Part shown: in pieces, positions 32,587-40,545 of the stretch | Numbering within the stretch: the stretch's first letter is position 1 | How the letters are laid out: each line of letters opens with the position of its first letter | NCBI RefSeq assembly: GCF_003096595.1 | Contig: NZ_QEKO01000008.1 | Span: forward strand, 1 to 64,000 | DNA: 64,000 nucleotides | Source of the DNA: Pusillimonas noertemannii | Lineage (GTDB): Bacteria > Pseudomonadota > Gammaproteobacteria > Burkholderiales > Burkholderiaceae_B | Reading direction: 5' to 3' | Made by a program: the position numbers and the translations under genes | The notes under the pieces: generated by a model | Seen by the model: the letters and a program-made list of their open reading frames with translations, nothing else | What the model was told of the DNA's origin: nothing | Databases searched by the model: none

Positions 32587-33792
32587 CTAGCCGTTCTGCG
32601 GATCAATGGCTTTTTTATAGGGACTGTGTTCGTGCAGGGCGTCGGCATAGTCGTCCATCATGGCGGTTTCCTGCTCAAGGAACTCGGAGATGGCATTGGC
32701 ATAGCGGGCGTCGCGTATCCAGTGGGCCGAGTGGGTGCGTGTCGGCAGCATGCCGCGCGACAATTTGTGCTCGCCCTGCGCGCCGCCCTCGAATCGCAGC
32801 AAACCTCTTGATATGCAGTATTCGATGGCCTGCATGTAGCAGGTTTCAAAGTGCAGTCCGGACACGAACTGCGTCGTGCCCCAGTAGCGCCCATACAAAG
32901 TGTCTTCGCTGCGGATGTTCAGGGCGCAGGCAACGGGCTCATTGCCGCGGCACGCCATGACAAGCAACAGGTTCTCGGGCATGCGTTCAAGCAGAAGCTC
33001 GAAGAAGCGCTGGCTAAGATACGGTGGATTGCCGTGTTCGAAGTAGGTGCGCGCATAGCATTCATAGAAGAACGCCAATGCCTCGCCGTCGATTTCGCGC
33101 CCTTCGAGCCAGCGAAAGTGCAGGCCGGCCTGCATCGATTTTTTTCTGTCCTGCTTGAGCTTCTTGCGGTGCTTCTGGTTGAGCCTGGAAAGGAATTCAT
33201 CCAGGTCGCGATAGCCCTCGTTATGCCAATGGAACTGGATGTTCTCGCGAACCATGAAGCCGGCCTCTTCAAGTGCGGAAAGGTCGGCCGGCGTGGGGAA
33301 CAGCACATGCAGGGACGAAAGCTCATTTTGCCGGGCCAGCGCAATGGCCTGGCGGGCGAGCAGCACGCGGTCGTGGTGGTCGCGGGCCAGCAGCCGGGGC
33401 CCCGGGACGGGAGTGAATGGAATGGCCGACAGCAGCTTGGGATAGTACTGCAGCCCATGCTGGGCGAATGCCCTGGCCCAGGCCATGTCGAACACATATT
33501 CGCCGCGCGAATGAAACTTGAGATACAGCGGCATTGCCGCGGCAAGCTCCTGGTTGCGATACAGGGCCAGGAAATGCGGCGACCAGCCGGTTTCGCGCGC
33601 GGCGCATCCGGTTTCTTGCAGCGCCAGAAGGAATTCGTGTCGTGCCAGCGGATGGCCTTCGGTCAGACTGTTCCAGTGTTCGGCGTTAATATCGCTGATA
33701 TGTTCAACCAGAGCAAAGTGTTCGGACAAGGCGGCGACCAAAGCAAAAATGTGAATCGAAGAATACGCAGCCGCCCTTCCTGGGCAGCCCAT
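32587..33792 (-). CDS. GNAT/FemAB-like N-acyltransferase (DUF482, COG3146)
   Basis: This protein of roughly 400 residues belongs to the COG3146/DUF482 acyltransferase family. Blocks such as HNEGYRDLDEFLSRLNQKHRKKLKQDRK and FEGGAQGEHKLSRGMLP are clear in overlapping form; family members resemble FemAB peptidyltransferases, but their substrate is unknown. The N terminus is uncertain. A TTG at 33828 would share bases with the divergent GTPase start, an ATG occurs at 33792, and family similarity begins around LVEHISDINAEHW. The ATG is used here as a compromise. The C terminus is acidic and complete. Confidence 0.8.
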   Translation of the reverse strand: MGCPGRAAAYSSIHIFALVAALSEHFALVEHISDINAEHWNSLTEGHPLARHEFLLALQETGCAARETGWSPHFLALYRNQELAAAMPLYLKFHSRGEYVFDMAWARAFAQHGLQYYPKLLSAIPFTPVPGPRLLARDHHDRVLLARQAIALARQNELSSLHVLFPTPADLSALEEAGFMVRENIQFHWHNEGYRDLDEFLSRLNQKHRKKLKQDRKKSMQAGLHFRWLEGREIDGEALAFFYECYARTYFEHGNPPYLSQRFFELLLERMPENLLLVMACRGNEPVACALNIRSEDTLYGRYWGTTQFVSGLHFETCYMQAIEYCISRGLLRFEGGAQGEHKLSRGMLPTRTHSAHWIRDARYANAISEFLEQETAMMDDYADALHEHSPYKKAIDPQNG

Positions 33793-33827
33793 CCAAGTGT
33801 AGTGATTTTCGAGCGGGGGTGCGAGCA

Positions 33828-34877
33828 ATGAGCAATAGAATTCCAGTCACCGTAGTCACCGGCTTCCTGGGCAGCGGCAAGACGACACTGCTCAACCGGG
33901 TATTGTCGCCCGAGCGGGCCGACCCCGAAGCCGTACGCCGGATTGCGCTGCTGGTGAACGAAGTGGGCACCATAGGCATAGACCACGAACGTGTCAGGCA
34001 CATCAGCGACAACGTCATCCTGCTCGAGTCGGGCTGTGTATGCTGTAGCGTGCGCGGCGACCTGGTCGAGGCCCTGCGCGAGCTGTTTCTGTCCGCCCTG
34101 CACAAGGAAATTCCGGCCTTTTCCCGCATTCTCATCGAAACCACCGGTCTGGCCGATCCTGCCGCGGTGATGCACACGCTCAAGTACGAGGGCTTTCTGC
34201 GCGACCGCTATGTCTATGCGGGCTGCATTACCGTGGCCGATTGCGTGCATGGTCAGGCCCACTTGCAGGACCACGCCCAGGCCTTGCAGCAAGTTGTGCA
34301 GGCCGATGCGGTGGTGCTCAGCAAAAGCGACCTGGTCCAGCCGGAGGCCAGGGACGCGTTGGCCGCAGCCATACTCGAGGTCAACGCGCAGGCACGCTTG
34401 TTCGATCAGCAGTCGCTGCCCGGGCTGGATGAATTGCTGGCGGCCGCAACGGTGGGCGAAGCCATCGGCCGCGACGCGGCAGGGCTGTTCTTGGAAAGAA
34501 GTCCTGGCGGCGGAAACCCCGCAGCTCGCAAATTTCTTCACGGCGCGGTCCAGGTCTTTACCCTGCCTGTCATGAACGACGTCTCCCATGCGGCTTTCAG
34601 CCGGGCCATGGGGCGCATACATGAGCTGCCGGGTATCGACCTGCTGCGGCTCAAGGGCCTGCTGCGTTTCCAGGGCGAAGGGCATTTCAGCGCGGTGCAC
34701 GGCGTCCATCGCCAGCTCTATCCGGTCGAGCAGTTGCCAGATCTCCCGCAAGGCAGGGCAGAGGCGCTGCGGCCGGTCCTGGTCTTCATCGTGAACGGAA
34801 GCGGTGCGCCGGTTTTTTTGGCGCAGTTGCGTGACATTCTGGACGGCGAAGGTATCGAAACCGGCGCGCCGTTGTAA
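33828..34877 (+). CDS. CobW/COG0523-family GTPase (metal chaperone type)
   Basis: This 349-residue P-loop GTPase has Walker A GFLGSGKT at 12-19, the metal-binding CxCC motif Cys70-Val-Cys72-Cys73, and the SKSD nucleotide-specificity block. Family members deliver zinc, cobalt or other metals to client enzymes; the client is unknown here. GGGGG lies 8 bases before the ATG. A C-terminal CobW_C domain (about 245-345) is complete. It is head to head with the DUF482 gene. Confidence 0.88.
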   Translation: MSNRIPVTVVTGFLGSGKTTLLNRVLSPERADPEAVRRIALLVNEVGTIGIDHERVRHISDNVILLESGCVCCSVRGDLVEALRELFLSALHKEIPAFSRILIETTGLADPAAVMHTLKYEGFLRDRYVYAGCITVADCVHGQAHLQDHAQALQQVVQADAVVLSKSDLVQPEARDALAAAILEVNAQARLFDQQSLPGLDELLAAATVGEAIGRDAAGLFLERSPGGGNPAARKFLHGAVQVFTLPVMNDVSHAAFSRAMGRIHELPGIDLLRLKGLLRFQGEGHFSAVHGVHRQLYPVEQLPDLPQGRAEALRPVLVFIVNGSGAPVFLAQLRDILDGEGIETGAPL

Positions 34878-35486
34878 AAATAACGGTTTTCGCAGAGTAA
34901 AGATTGCAATATGAAGCGCGCAATGGTGTAATAAGACTTAGAAATCGCTAATATTTACGTCGTCGTGATTGAAGCCTTTCATGCCGTTCGCCAAGGGCGA
35001 ACCTGCGAAGCTCTCCGACATTACCCGTTTCGATGCCGCCGTTTCTTGCGGATTGCGCCTCAGGCGGGTTTAAGCAAACCCAAAAAATAATTGACACCCG
35101 GCTTCGGATTCCAGTCCGGCCTAGCCAGGGTGGTTTTGATACCTTACGCTCATAGTGCCCAGCAAACCCGTAAATGGGTCCATGTGCCGACATTCTCGTC
35201 CGCCATGCCGGCAGCAAGTGCGTCATCAAAAAAGCTCTACGCTGAAAGCTATTTGGCCAATATGTTCTCGATAGGATGTGGTTCCTGTACACGCGCCGTC
35301 CCGCTGTCGCCGGCCGGCGTGGCGGTATCGCACGCGCTGCAGTGGGCCCTTCAAGGCAAGGCGGGGGCTTTTGCCGGGCGGCCCGCGTCGCAGGTGTCCG
35401 CGCAGGTGCTCGTATTGCGCATGTTTTGGTCGCGGGTGTCTTTGTCGCAGCCGTCTTTATTTCGTGTGTTTTTCTTGCAGCGTACC
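34878..35486. other. Gene-free stretch left of the initiator tRNA
   Basis: I found no convincing gene in this roughly 600-base stretch. The first 230 bases are AT-rich; the rest is GC-rich. Long open frames that cross it also run through the adjacent tRNA and have no homology or ribosome site. The terminator at 35487-35525 belongs to the tRNA. No riboswitch, CRISPR or transposon sequence was recognised. Confidence 0.6.
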
Positions 35487-35525
35487 AAAACAAAAATGGG
35501 CCAAGTGCTTGTGCGCTTGACCCAT
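35487..35525 (-). terminator. Terminator of the initiator tRNA gene
   Basis: On the minus strand ATGGGTCAAG pairs with CTTGGCCCAT (10 bp including one GU) around a 10-base loop, followed by TTTTGTTTT. It begins 9 bases after the tRNA CCA end. Confidence 0.85.
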
Positions 35526-35534
35526 CTTGAATTC

Positions 35535-35611
<77 letters not shown>

Positions 35612-35624
35612 TCTGAGAAAAAGA

Positions 35625-35653
35625 ATATTAACCCAATTATTCCTGCAATGCAA
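35625..35653 (-). promoter_or_regulatory. Promoter of the initiator tRNA
   Basis: On the minus strand TTGCAT (35648-35653) is separated by 17 bases from TAATAT (35625-35630), and the tRNA 5-prime end follows 13 bases later. This is a good sigma-70 arrangement. Confidence 0.65.
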
Positions 35654-35683
35654 ATTAGGCGGCCCGGGCTGCCATGCAACTTG

Positions 35684-36583
35684 ATGACAGAATCAGAGAT
35701 AATACGAGTACTCGAGGCGGCCCTGCTGTGCGCCGACGAACCCATGACGGTCGAGCAATTGGGCATGCTTTTCGGCGAATCCGCACCGGGTGGAAGCCCC
35801 ATGCGCCAACACCTCGAAGCGCTTCAACAGGCCTGGGCCGACAAAGGTCTCGAGCTGGTTTGCCTTTCCAGCGGCTGGAGGTTTCAAAGCAGGCCCGAAA
35901 TGCAGCGCTATCTCGAGCGCCTCAGCCCCGAGAAGCCGCCGCGCTATTCACGGGCTGTGCTCGAGACCCTTGCCATCATCGCCTGGCGTCAACCCGTTAC
36001 CCGGGGCGACATCGAAGACATCCGCGGGGTCACGGTCTCGTCCCAGATCGTCAAGACCCTCGAAGAACGAGGCTGGATCGAGGTCCTTGGCCATCGCGAC
36101 GCACCTGGCCGCCCCGCTTTGCTGGGCACCACCAGCCAGTTTCTCGACGACCTGGGCCTTAAGGCCCTGGACGAACTGCCCGAGCTCGAAACCCACGAGG
36201 GCGTCGCGGCCCTGGCGGGGTTGAATTTCGAAGAAGTGTCGCAGGCAATGGCTGAAACCTCTGGCGATGCAGAAGGCGCCGTTGCTGATGCAGCGAGCCC
36301 CGAAGGCGAAGCCGCTTCCGCGGCCAATGATACGGAAGCCGAGGCAGGGGCCGAGCCTGAGAGCGAAGCCGAAGCTTCGCCCGCGGCAATGGTTTCCGGG
36401 GCCGAGATTTCCGAGGCGGATCCAGCCTTCGCTGAAACGCCTGGCTCAAGTGCGGCCGGCAGGGCCGGCGAAATCGCCACGGGCGCTGAGGCCCTGGATG
36501 AAATCGCGGCCTCCGAGGCCCGGGTTGCGGGCGAGCCTGACGAAGACATGGCCGCAGAACAAGAATATGACGAAAAAGATTGA
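35684..36583 (+). CDS. scpB: Segregation and condensation protein ScpB
   Basis: This 299-residue subunit of the SMC-ScpAB condensin complex has two winged-helix domains (about 1-85 and 90-175), with family blocks [20 protein letters not shown] and [12 protein letters not shown]. Residues about 190-299 form an Ala/Glu-rich acidic tail of low complexity, common in betaproteobacterial ScpB but variable. The start at 35684 fits [15 protein letters not shown]. scpA is not adjacent; a tRNA gene lies upstream instead. rluB follows 20 bases downstream. Confidence 0.92.
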   Translation: MTESEIIRVLEAALLCADEPMTVEQLGMLFGESAPGGSPMRQHLEALQQAWADKGLELVCLSSGWRFQSRPEMQRYLERLSPEKPPRYSRAVLETLAIIAWRQPVTRGDIEDIRGVTVSSQIVKTLEERGWIEVLGHRDAPGRPALLGTTSQFLDDLGLKALDELPELETHEGVAALAGLNFEEVSQAMAETSGDAEGAVADAASPEGEAASAANDTEAEAGAEPESEAEASPAAMVSGAEISEADPAFAETPGSSAAGRAGEIATGAEALDEIAASEARVAGEPDEDMAAEQEYDEKD

Positions 36584-36603
36584 TACGGAGCTTTTCTGAC
36601 AAT

Positions 36604-38187
36604 ATGAATCAAGCAGAACATTCCGCCGCGACCGAGAACGAGTCGCAGGCAACCCCTGGTTCCGACGCCGCTGGCGCCGCCGAAGGCAAGCCTGGCGCGG
36701 GCCGGGGCAGGGGACGCAAGTTGCGTACTCCATTTCGCCGCCGCCGCGGCGACGCCGCCGCTGAGGCAGCCGCCCAGGGCGCCGAGGCGCCTGCGCCCGA
36801 GCCCGCCAGCCCCGCGCCGCGAGTCCAGCGCTCGCGGGGGGCGTCCAAGGCTGTGGCCGAAAAAGAAACCGAGCAGGCGCTGGCCTATCTCGACAAGGCG
36901 GCCAAGATGGAGCAGCGGCTGGGCAAGTATCTCAGCAGCGATGCTGTAACGCCCAAGCTGCACAAGGTGCTGGCCGACGCCGGCATCGGTTCGCGCCGCG
37001 AAATGGAAGAGCTCATCGTGGCGGGCCGGGTCTCGGTCAATGGCGAGCCCGCCCACATCGGGCAGCGGGTGGGGGCGCAGGACCAGGTCCGGGTCAATGG
37101 GCGGCTGATCACCCGTCCCAATGCCTCCAAGCCGCCGCGCATCATCCTGTACCACAAGCCGGCGGGCGAGATCGTCAGCCATGACGACCCGGCGGGACGC
37201 GCCACGGTGTTCGCGCGCCTGCCCAAGATCAAGGTGGGCAAGTGGCTGTCCGTCGGACGGCTCGACCTCAACACCGAAGGCCTGCTCATTCTTACGACCT
37301 CGGGCGACCTGGCGAACCGTCTCATGCATCCCCGCTACGGCGCCGAGCGCGAGTATGCGGTCAGGGTGCTGGGCGAACTGACGCCCGAGCAACAGGCCCG
37401 CCTGGTCGAAGGTGTAGAGCTTGATGACGGGCTGGCCAAGTTCGGCGTGCTCGAATACCTGGGGGGCGAGGGCAGCAACAAGTGGTATCGCGCCACCCTG
37501 CACGAGGGCCGCAACCGCGAAGTGCGGCGCATGTTCGAATCGGCCGGCGTAACCGTCAGCCGCCTCATCCGGACCCGTTTCGGCGAAGTCGTGCTGCCGC
37601 GCAATCTGCGCCGCGGACGCTGGGAAGAGCTCGACTCCACCCTGGTTACCGCCCTGATGGTCCAGTTGGGCCTTATCAATCCTGACGGCGAAGGTGGCGA
37701 GGGCCGACGGGGGCGCGGCAAGGCACGCCAGCCTGTGTCCAACGAGAACGCGCTGCCACCCGGCTTCGGCACCATGGAGCGCAACGGCCTGAATGGCGCC
37801 CGCATAAGCCGGCGCGGAAAGTTGGCGGGCGGGCGGCAGACCAAGGGCGCTCCCAACCAGTCCTTTCCTTCCGACCCCTACGGCACAGGCCTGATGTTCA
37901 GTGGCGGGCTGCCCAATGGGCACCCCGAGGCCGGCGCCAAGAAGCCCAAGGGGCGCCGCAAGGCGGCCCCGGCAGCCAAGGCGGCGCCAGGCGGCCAGGG
38001 GCAGGCGCCCGAAAAGCGGCGTACAGCCCCACGCAAGGGCAAGGCGGCTGCGGGCAAGGCCGCTCGGCCAGGCGAAGCCAAGGCCGGGGGCCGCGGCAAG
38101 GGCCAGGCTCGCGGCGACGACTGGCAGCCGCGCAGCGCATCGGCCCACGAGTCGCGGCTGGGCGTTATTGGCGGCCGCGGCCGCTAG
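36604..38187 (+). CDS. rluB: 23S rRNA pseudouridine synthase RluB
   Basis: This 527-residue RsuA-family pseudouridine synthase modifies position 2605 of 23S rRNA in E. coli. A basic, low-complexity N-terminal tail (to about 110) precedes an S4 domain (about 118-165, [18 protein letters not shown]). The catalytic domain with [15 protein letters not shown] holds the catalytic Asp. A long Lys/Arg/Gly/Ala-rich C-terminal tail (about 365-527) follows. The tails make it roughly twice the E. coli length. The scpB-rluB pairing is conserved. Confidence 0.92.
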   Translation: MNQAEHSAATENESQATPGSDAAGAAEGKPGAGRGRGRKLRTPFRRRRGDAAAEAAAQGAEAPAPEPASPAPRVQRSRGASKAVAEKETEQALAYLDKAAKMEQRLGKYLSSDAVTPKLHKVLADAGIGSRREMEELIVAGRVSVNGEPAHIGQRVGAQDQVRVNGRLITRPNASKPPRIILYHKPAGEIVSHDDPAGRATVFARLPKIKVGKWLSVGRLDLNTEGLLILTTSGDLANRLMHPRYGAEREYAVRVLGELTPEQQARLVEGVELDDGLAKFGVLEYLGGEGSNKWYRATLHEGRNREVRRMFESAGVTVSRLIRTRFGEVVLPRNLRRGRWEELDSTLVTALMVQLGLINPDGEGGEGRRGRGKARQPVSNENALPPGFGTMERNGLNGARISRRGKLAGGRQTKGAPNQSFPSDPYGTGLMFSGGLPNGHPEAGAKKPKGRRKAAPAAKAAPGGQGQAPEKRRTAPRKGKAAAGKAARPGEAKAGGRGKGQARGDDWQPRSASAHESRLGVIGGRGR

Positions 38188-38256
38188 ATCGCCCGCTTTT
38201 AAGGTAAGTTCGCGAGAAACCACAAGCTTTTGCCCCTTTTCTGTTAGAATATAGGG
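38188..38256 (+). promoter_or_regulatory. rimP operon promoter region
   Basis: An extended -10 element, TGTTAGAAT (TAGAAT at 38245-38250), lies about 258 bases upstream of rimP. No consensus -35 is present at the right spacing, but TGn before the hexamer can compensate. Transcription should start near 38257. Confidence 0.5.
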
Positions 38257-38507
38257 CTTTACAGCTATATGTGTTTGCGGTGGTGGTTTGCTGCGATGGT
38301 TTGCCAATGAGGGCTTAGTGGCGCAGGCCGCTAGTGGTGCGACCCTCATGGTGCACCCTAGAGGCTCAGGCCTTTTGACGCGGTCTGAAAGACAACACTG
38401 AATATAGCGGCACATTTCTAGTGCACCCGGCGCCTTGCCCTTGTATCGGCAAGGCTCGTGGGGTGCAACAATAGTGGGCTGGATGACAGCCCTTTTTTTT
38501 TGAATTT
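38257..38507 (+). promoter_or_regulatory. Structured leader of rimP-nusA-infB (candidate attenuator)
   Basis: The leader of about 250 nt contains several stable elements. ATGAGGG (38307-38313) pairs with CCCTCAT (38343-38349) around an inner hairpin TAGTGGC/GCCGCTA (38316-38322 with 38327-38333). GCCTTGCC (38432-38439) pairs with GGCAAGGC (38448-38455). TGCACCC occurs twice (38352-38358 and 38422-38428), and either copy can pair with GGGTGCA at 38461-38467, so two folds compete. A terminator follows at 38476-38501. No ribosome site precedes rimP. This layout suggests regulated termination; NusA, made by the operon, is a natural candidate regulator. Confidence 0.6.
38476..38501 (+). terminator. 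Intrinsic terminator just before rimP
   Basis: GGGCTG (38476-38481) pairs with CAGCCC (38487-38492) around GATGA, followed by nine Ts (38493-38501). Only 6 bases separate it from the rimP ATG, so it cannot serve an upstream gene end; rluB ended 288 bases earlier. It should attenuate the rimP operon. Confidence 0.8.
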
Positions 38508-38999
38508 ATGGCAGATCTATTCGTACTGACGCAACAGGCCTTGGCAGGCATGGATGTCGAGCTCGTCGATGTCGAACGCGCACCCCTTGGGCTGCTGCGC
38601 GTCACCATAGACCGGGCCGACGGAGTACGCATAGAAGACTGCGAGCAGGTGTCGAAACAGCTCTCGCGCGTGTTTGAGGTCGAAAACATCGACTACAAGC
38701 GCCTTGAGGTCGGTTCGCCCGGGGTCGATCGTCCCCTCAAAAGCGTGGCCGACTTCCTTCGTTTTGCCGGCCAGCGCGTCGAAATCCGGCTGCGCCGGCC
38801 CGTCGACAACCGCAAGGTCTATTCAGGCATGCTGCATGCCCCCGAAGGCGCCGACGAACAGGCCTCCGCTCTCGAGTTCGGGCTCGAACTCGAGCCCGAG
38901 GGCAAGTCCGGCGAGGTCAAGGTATTGAACTTCACCTTCGACGATGTCGATCGTGCCAAATTGGATCCTGTTCTTGATTTCAAGGGTAAAAAGCGATGA
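38508..38999 (+). CDS. rimP: Ribosome maturation factor RimP
   Basis: This 163-residue factor supports 30S subunit maturation. Family blocks are [22 protein letters not shown] and [12 protein letters not shown], and the length is typical. The ATG at 38508 agrees with the family N terminus, but upstream there is only the T-run of the terminator and no Shine-Dalgarno sequence. It overlaps nusA by 4 bases (ATGA). Confidence 0.95.
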   Translation: MADLFVLTQQALAGMDVELVDVERAPLGLLRVTIDRADGVRIEDCEQVSKQLSRVFEVENIDYKRLEVGSPGVDRPLKSVADFLRFAGQRVEIRLRRPVDNRKVYSGMLHAPEGADEQASALEFGLELEPEGKSGEVKVLNFTFDDVDRAKLDPVLDFKGKKR

Positions 39000-40480
39000 G
39001 TCGCGAAATTCTTCTATTGGTTGACGCCCTGGCGCGTGAAAAAAATGTGGCGCGCGAAGTGGTGTTCGGCGCACTGGAAAACGCGCTGGCTTCCGCCATG
39101 AAAAAACGCTTCAAGGAAGAAGCCGATGTCCGCGTATCCATAGATCGCGAAACCGGTGCCCACGAGGGCTTCCGGCGCTGGCTGGTCGTGCCCGACGATG
39201 CGGGCCTGCAAGAGCCCGATCAGCAAGAGCTTTATTCCGACGCCCAAGAGATCGTGCCCGGCATCCAGGTGGGCGAGTACATCGAAGAGCCGCTCGAGCC
39301 CGAAGAATTCGGCCGGATCGGCGCCCAGGCGGCCAAGCAGGCCATCCTGCAGCGCATTCGCGACGCCGAGCGCGAGCAGGTGCTCAACGACTTCCTCGAG
39401 CGTGGCGAGACCATCGTCTCGGGCTCGGTCAAGCGCATGGACAAGGGCGATGTCATCATCGAAACGGGCAAGATCGAGGCCCGCCTGCCGCGCAGCGAGA
39501 TGATTCCCAAAGAAAACATCCGCGTGGGCGACCGCATTCGCGCCTGGGTGTACAAGGTCGATCACACGGCCCGCGGCCAGCAGGTCATTCTGTCGCGCAC
39601 CGCGCCCGAGTTCATTCGCCAGCTGTTCGAAAACGAAGTGCCCGAGATCGAGCAGGGCCTGCTCGAGATCAAGGCGGCCGCGCGCGACCCCGGCGTGCGG
39701 GCCAAGATCGCCGTCGTGGCCTACGACAAGCGCATCGACCCCATCGGCACCTGCGTGGGCATGCGGGGTTCGCGCGTTACCGCCGTGCGCAACGAGCTGG
39801 GCGGCGAGCAGGTCGACATCGTCCTGTGGTCCGACGACCCGGCCGAGTTCGTCATCGGCGCGCTGGCGCCTGCCCACGTCGACTCCATCGTGGTCGACGA
39901 AGACAAGCACGCCATGGATGTCGTGGTCGATTCCGAGAACCTGCCCAAGGCCATCGGCGCCCGCGGACAGAACGTGCGCCTGGCGTCCGAGCTGACCGGC
40001 TGGCAGATCAACATCATGACGCCCGAAGAAAGCCAGAATCGCCAGGAGGAAGAGCGCTCCGAGCTTCGCCAGGCCTTCATCACCCGGCTGGACGTCGACG
40101 AAGAGGTTGCCGACATCCTCATCGACGAAGGCTTTACCGGCCTCGAAGAAATCGCCTACGTGCCCATCCAAGAGCTGCTCGAAATCGACGCCTTCGACGA
40201 AGACACGGTCAACGAGCTGCGTGCCCGGGCACGCAATGCGCTGCTTACCGAAGCCATTGCCCAGGAAGAGCAGGTGCAAAAGGTCGACCCGGCGGTGCTC
40301 GAGCTCGAAGGCATGACGCCCGATCTCGCCGTAAAGCTGGGCGAGCACAACATCTATACCCTGGACGACCTGGCCGAGCTTGCCACCGACGAGCTTTCGG
40401 AAATCACCCAGTTGGACGAAGAAGCGGCCAGCGCCCTCATCATGAAGGCGCGGGCGCATTGGTTCGGCGACGAAGCATGA
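38996..40480 (+). CDS. nusA: Transcription termination/antitermination factor NusA
   Basis: This 494-residue RNA-polymerase-binding factor has an N-terminal polymerase-binding domain (1 to about 130), an S1 domain (about 135-200), KH domains (about 230-345, including [20 protein letters not shown]), and two C-terminal helix-hairpin-helix acidic repeats (about 360-494). It modulates pausing, termination and antitermination, and in E. coli it regulates its own operon. It is translationally coupled to rimP and lies 65 bases before infB. Confidence 0.96.
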   Translation: MSREILLLVDALAREKNVAREVVFGALENALASAMKKRFKEEADVRVSIDRETGAHEGFRRWLVVPDDAGLQEPDQQELYSDAQEIVPGIQVGEYIEEPLEPEEFGRIGAQAAKQAILQRIRDAEREQVLNDFLERGETIVSGSVKRMDKGDVIIETGKIEARLPRSEMIPKENIRVGDRIRAWVYKVDHTARGQQVILSRTAPEFIRQLFENEVPEIEQGLLEIKAAARDPGVRAKIAVVAYDKRIDPIGTCVGMRGSRVTAVRNELGGEQVDIVLWSDDPAEFVIGALAPAHVDSIVVDEDKHAMDVVVDSENLPKAIGARGQNVRLASELTGWQINIMTPEESQNRQEEERSELRQAFITRLDVDEEVADILIDEGFTGLEEIAYVPIQELLEIDAFDEDTVNELRARARNALLTEAIAQEEQVQKVDPAVLELEGMTPDLAVKLGEHNIYTLDDLAELATDELSEITQLDEEAASALIMKARAHWFGDEA

Positions 40481-40545
40481 GTGTGATCATGCAAGACTAA
40501 GCCGCCAATTCATTGAAAACGCAGTTGTAAGTAAGAGAGAGTCGA

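Noticed and set aside
38348-38401. A 17-codon open frame inside the rimP leader as a possible leader peptide
   Set aside because: No Shine-Dalgarno sequence or regulatory codon run is visible; RNA structure is a better explanation.
35989-38415. An 808-codon minus-strand frame opposite scpB and rluB
   Set aside because: Both plus-strand genes are well supported; the frame has Ala/Gly/Arg composition and no domain.
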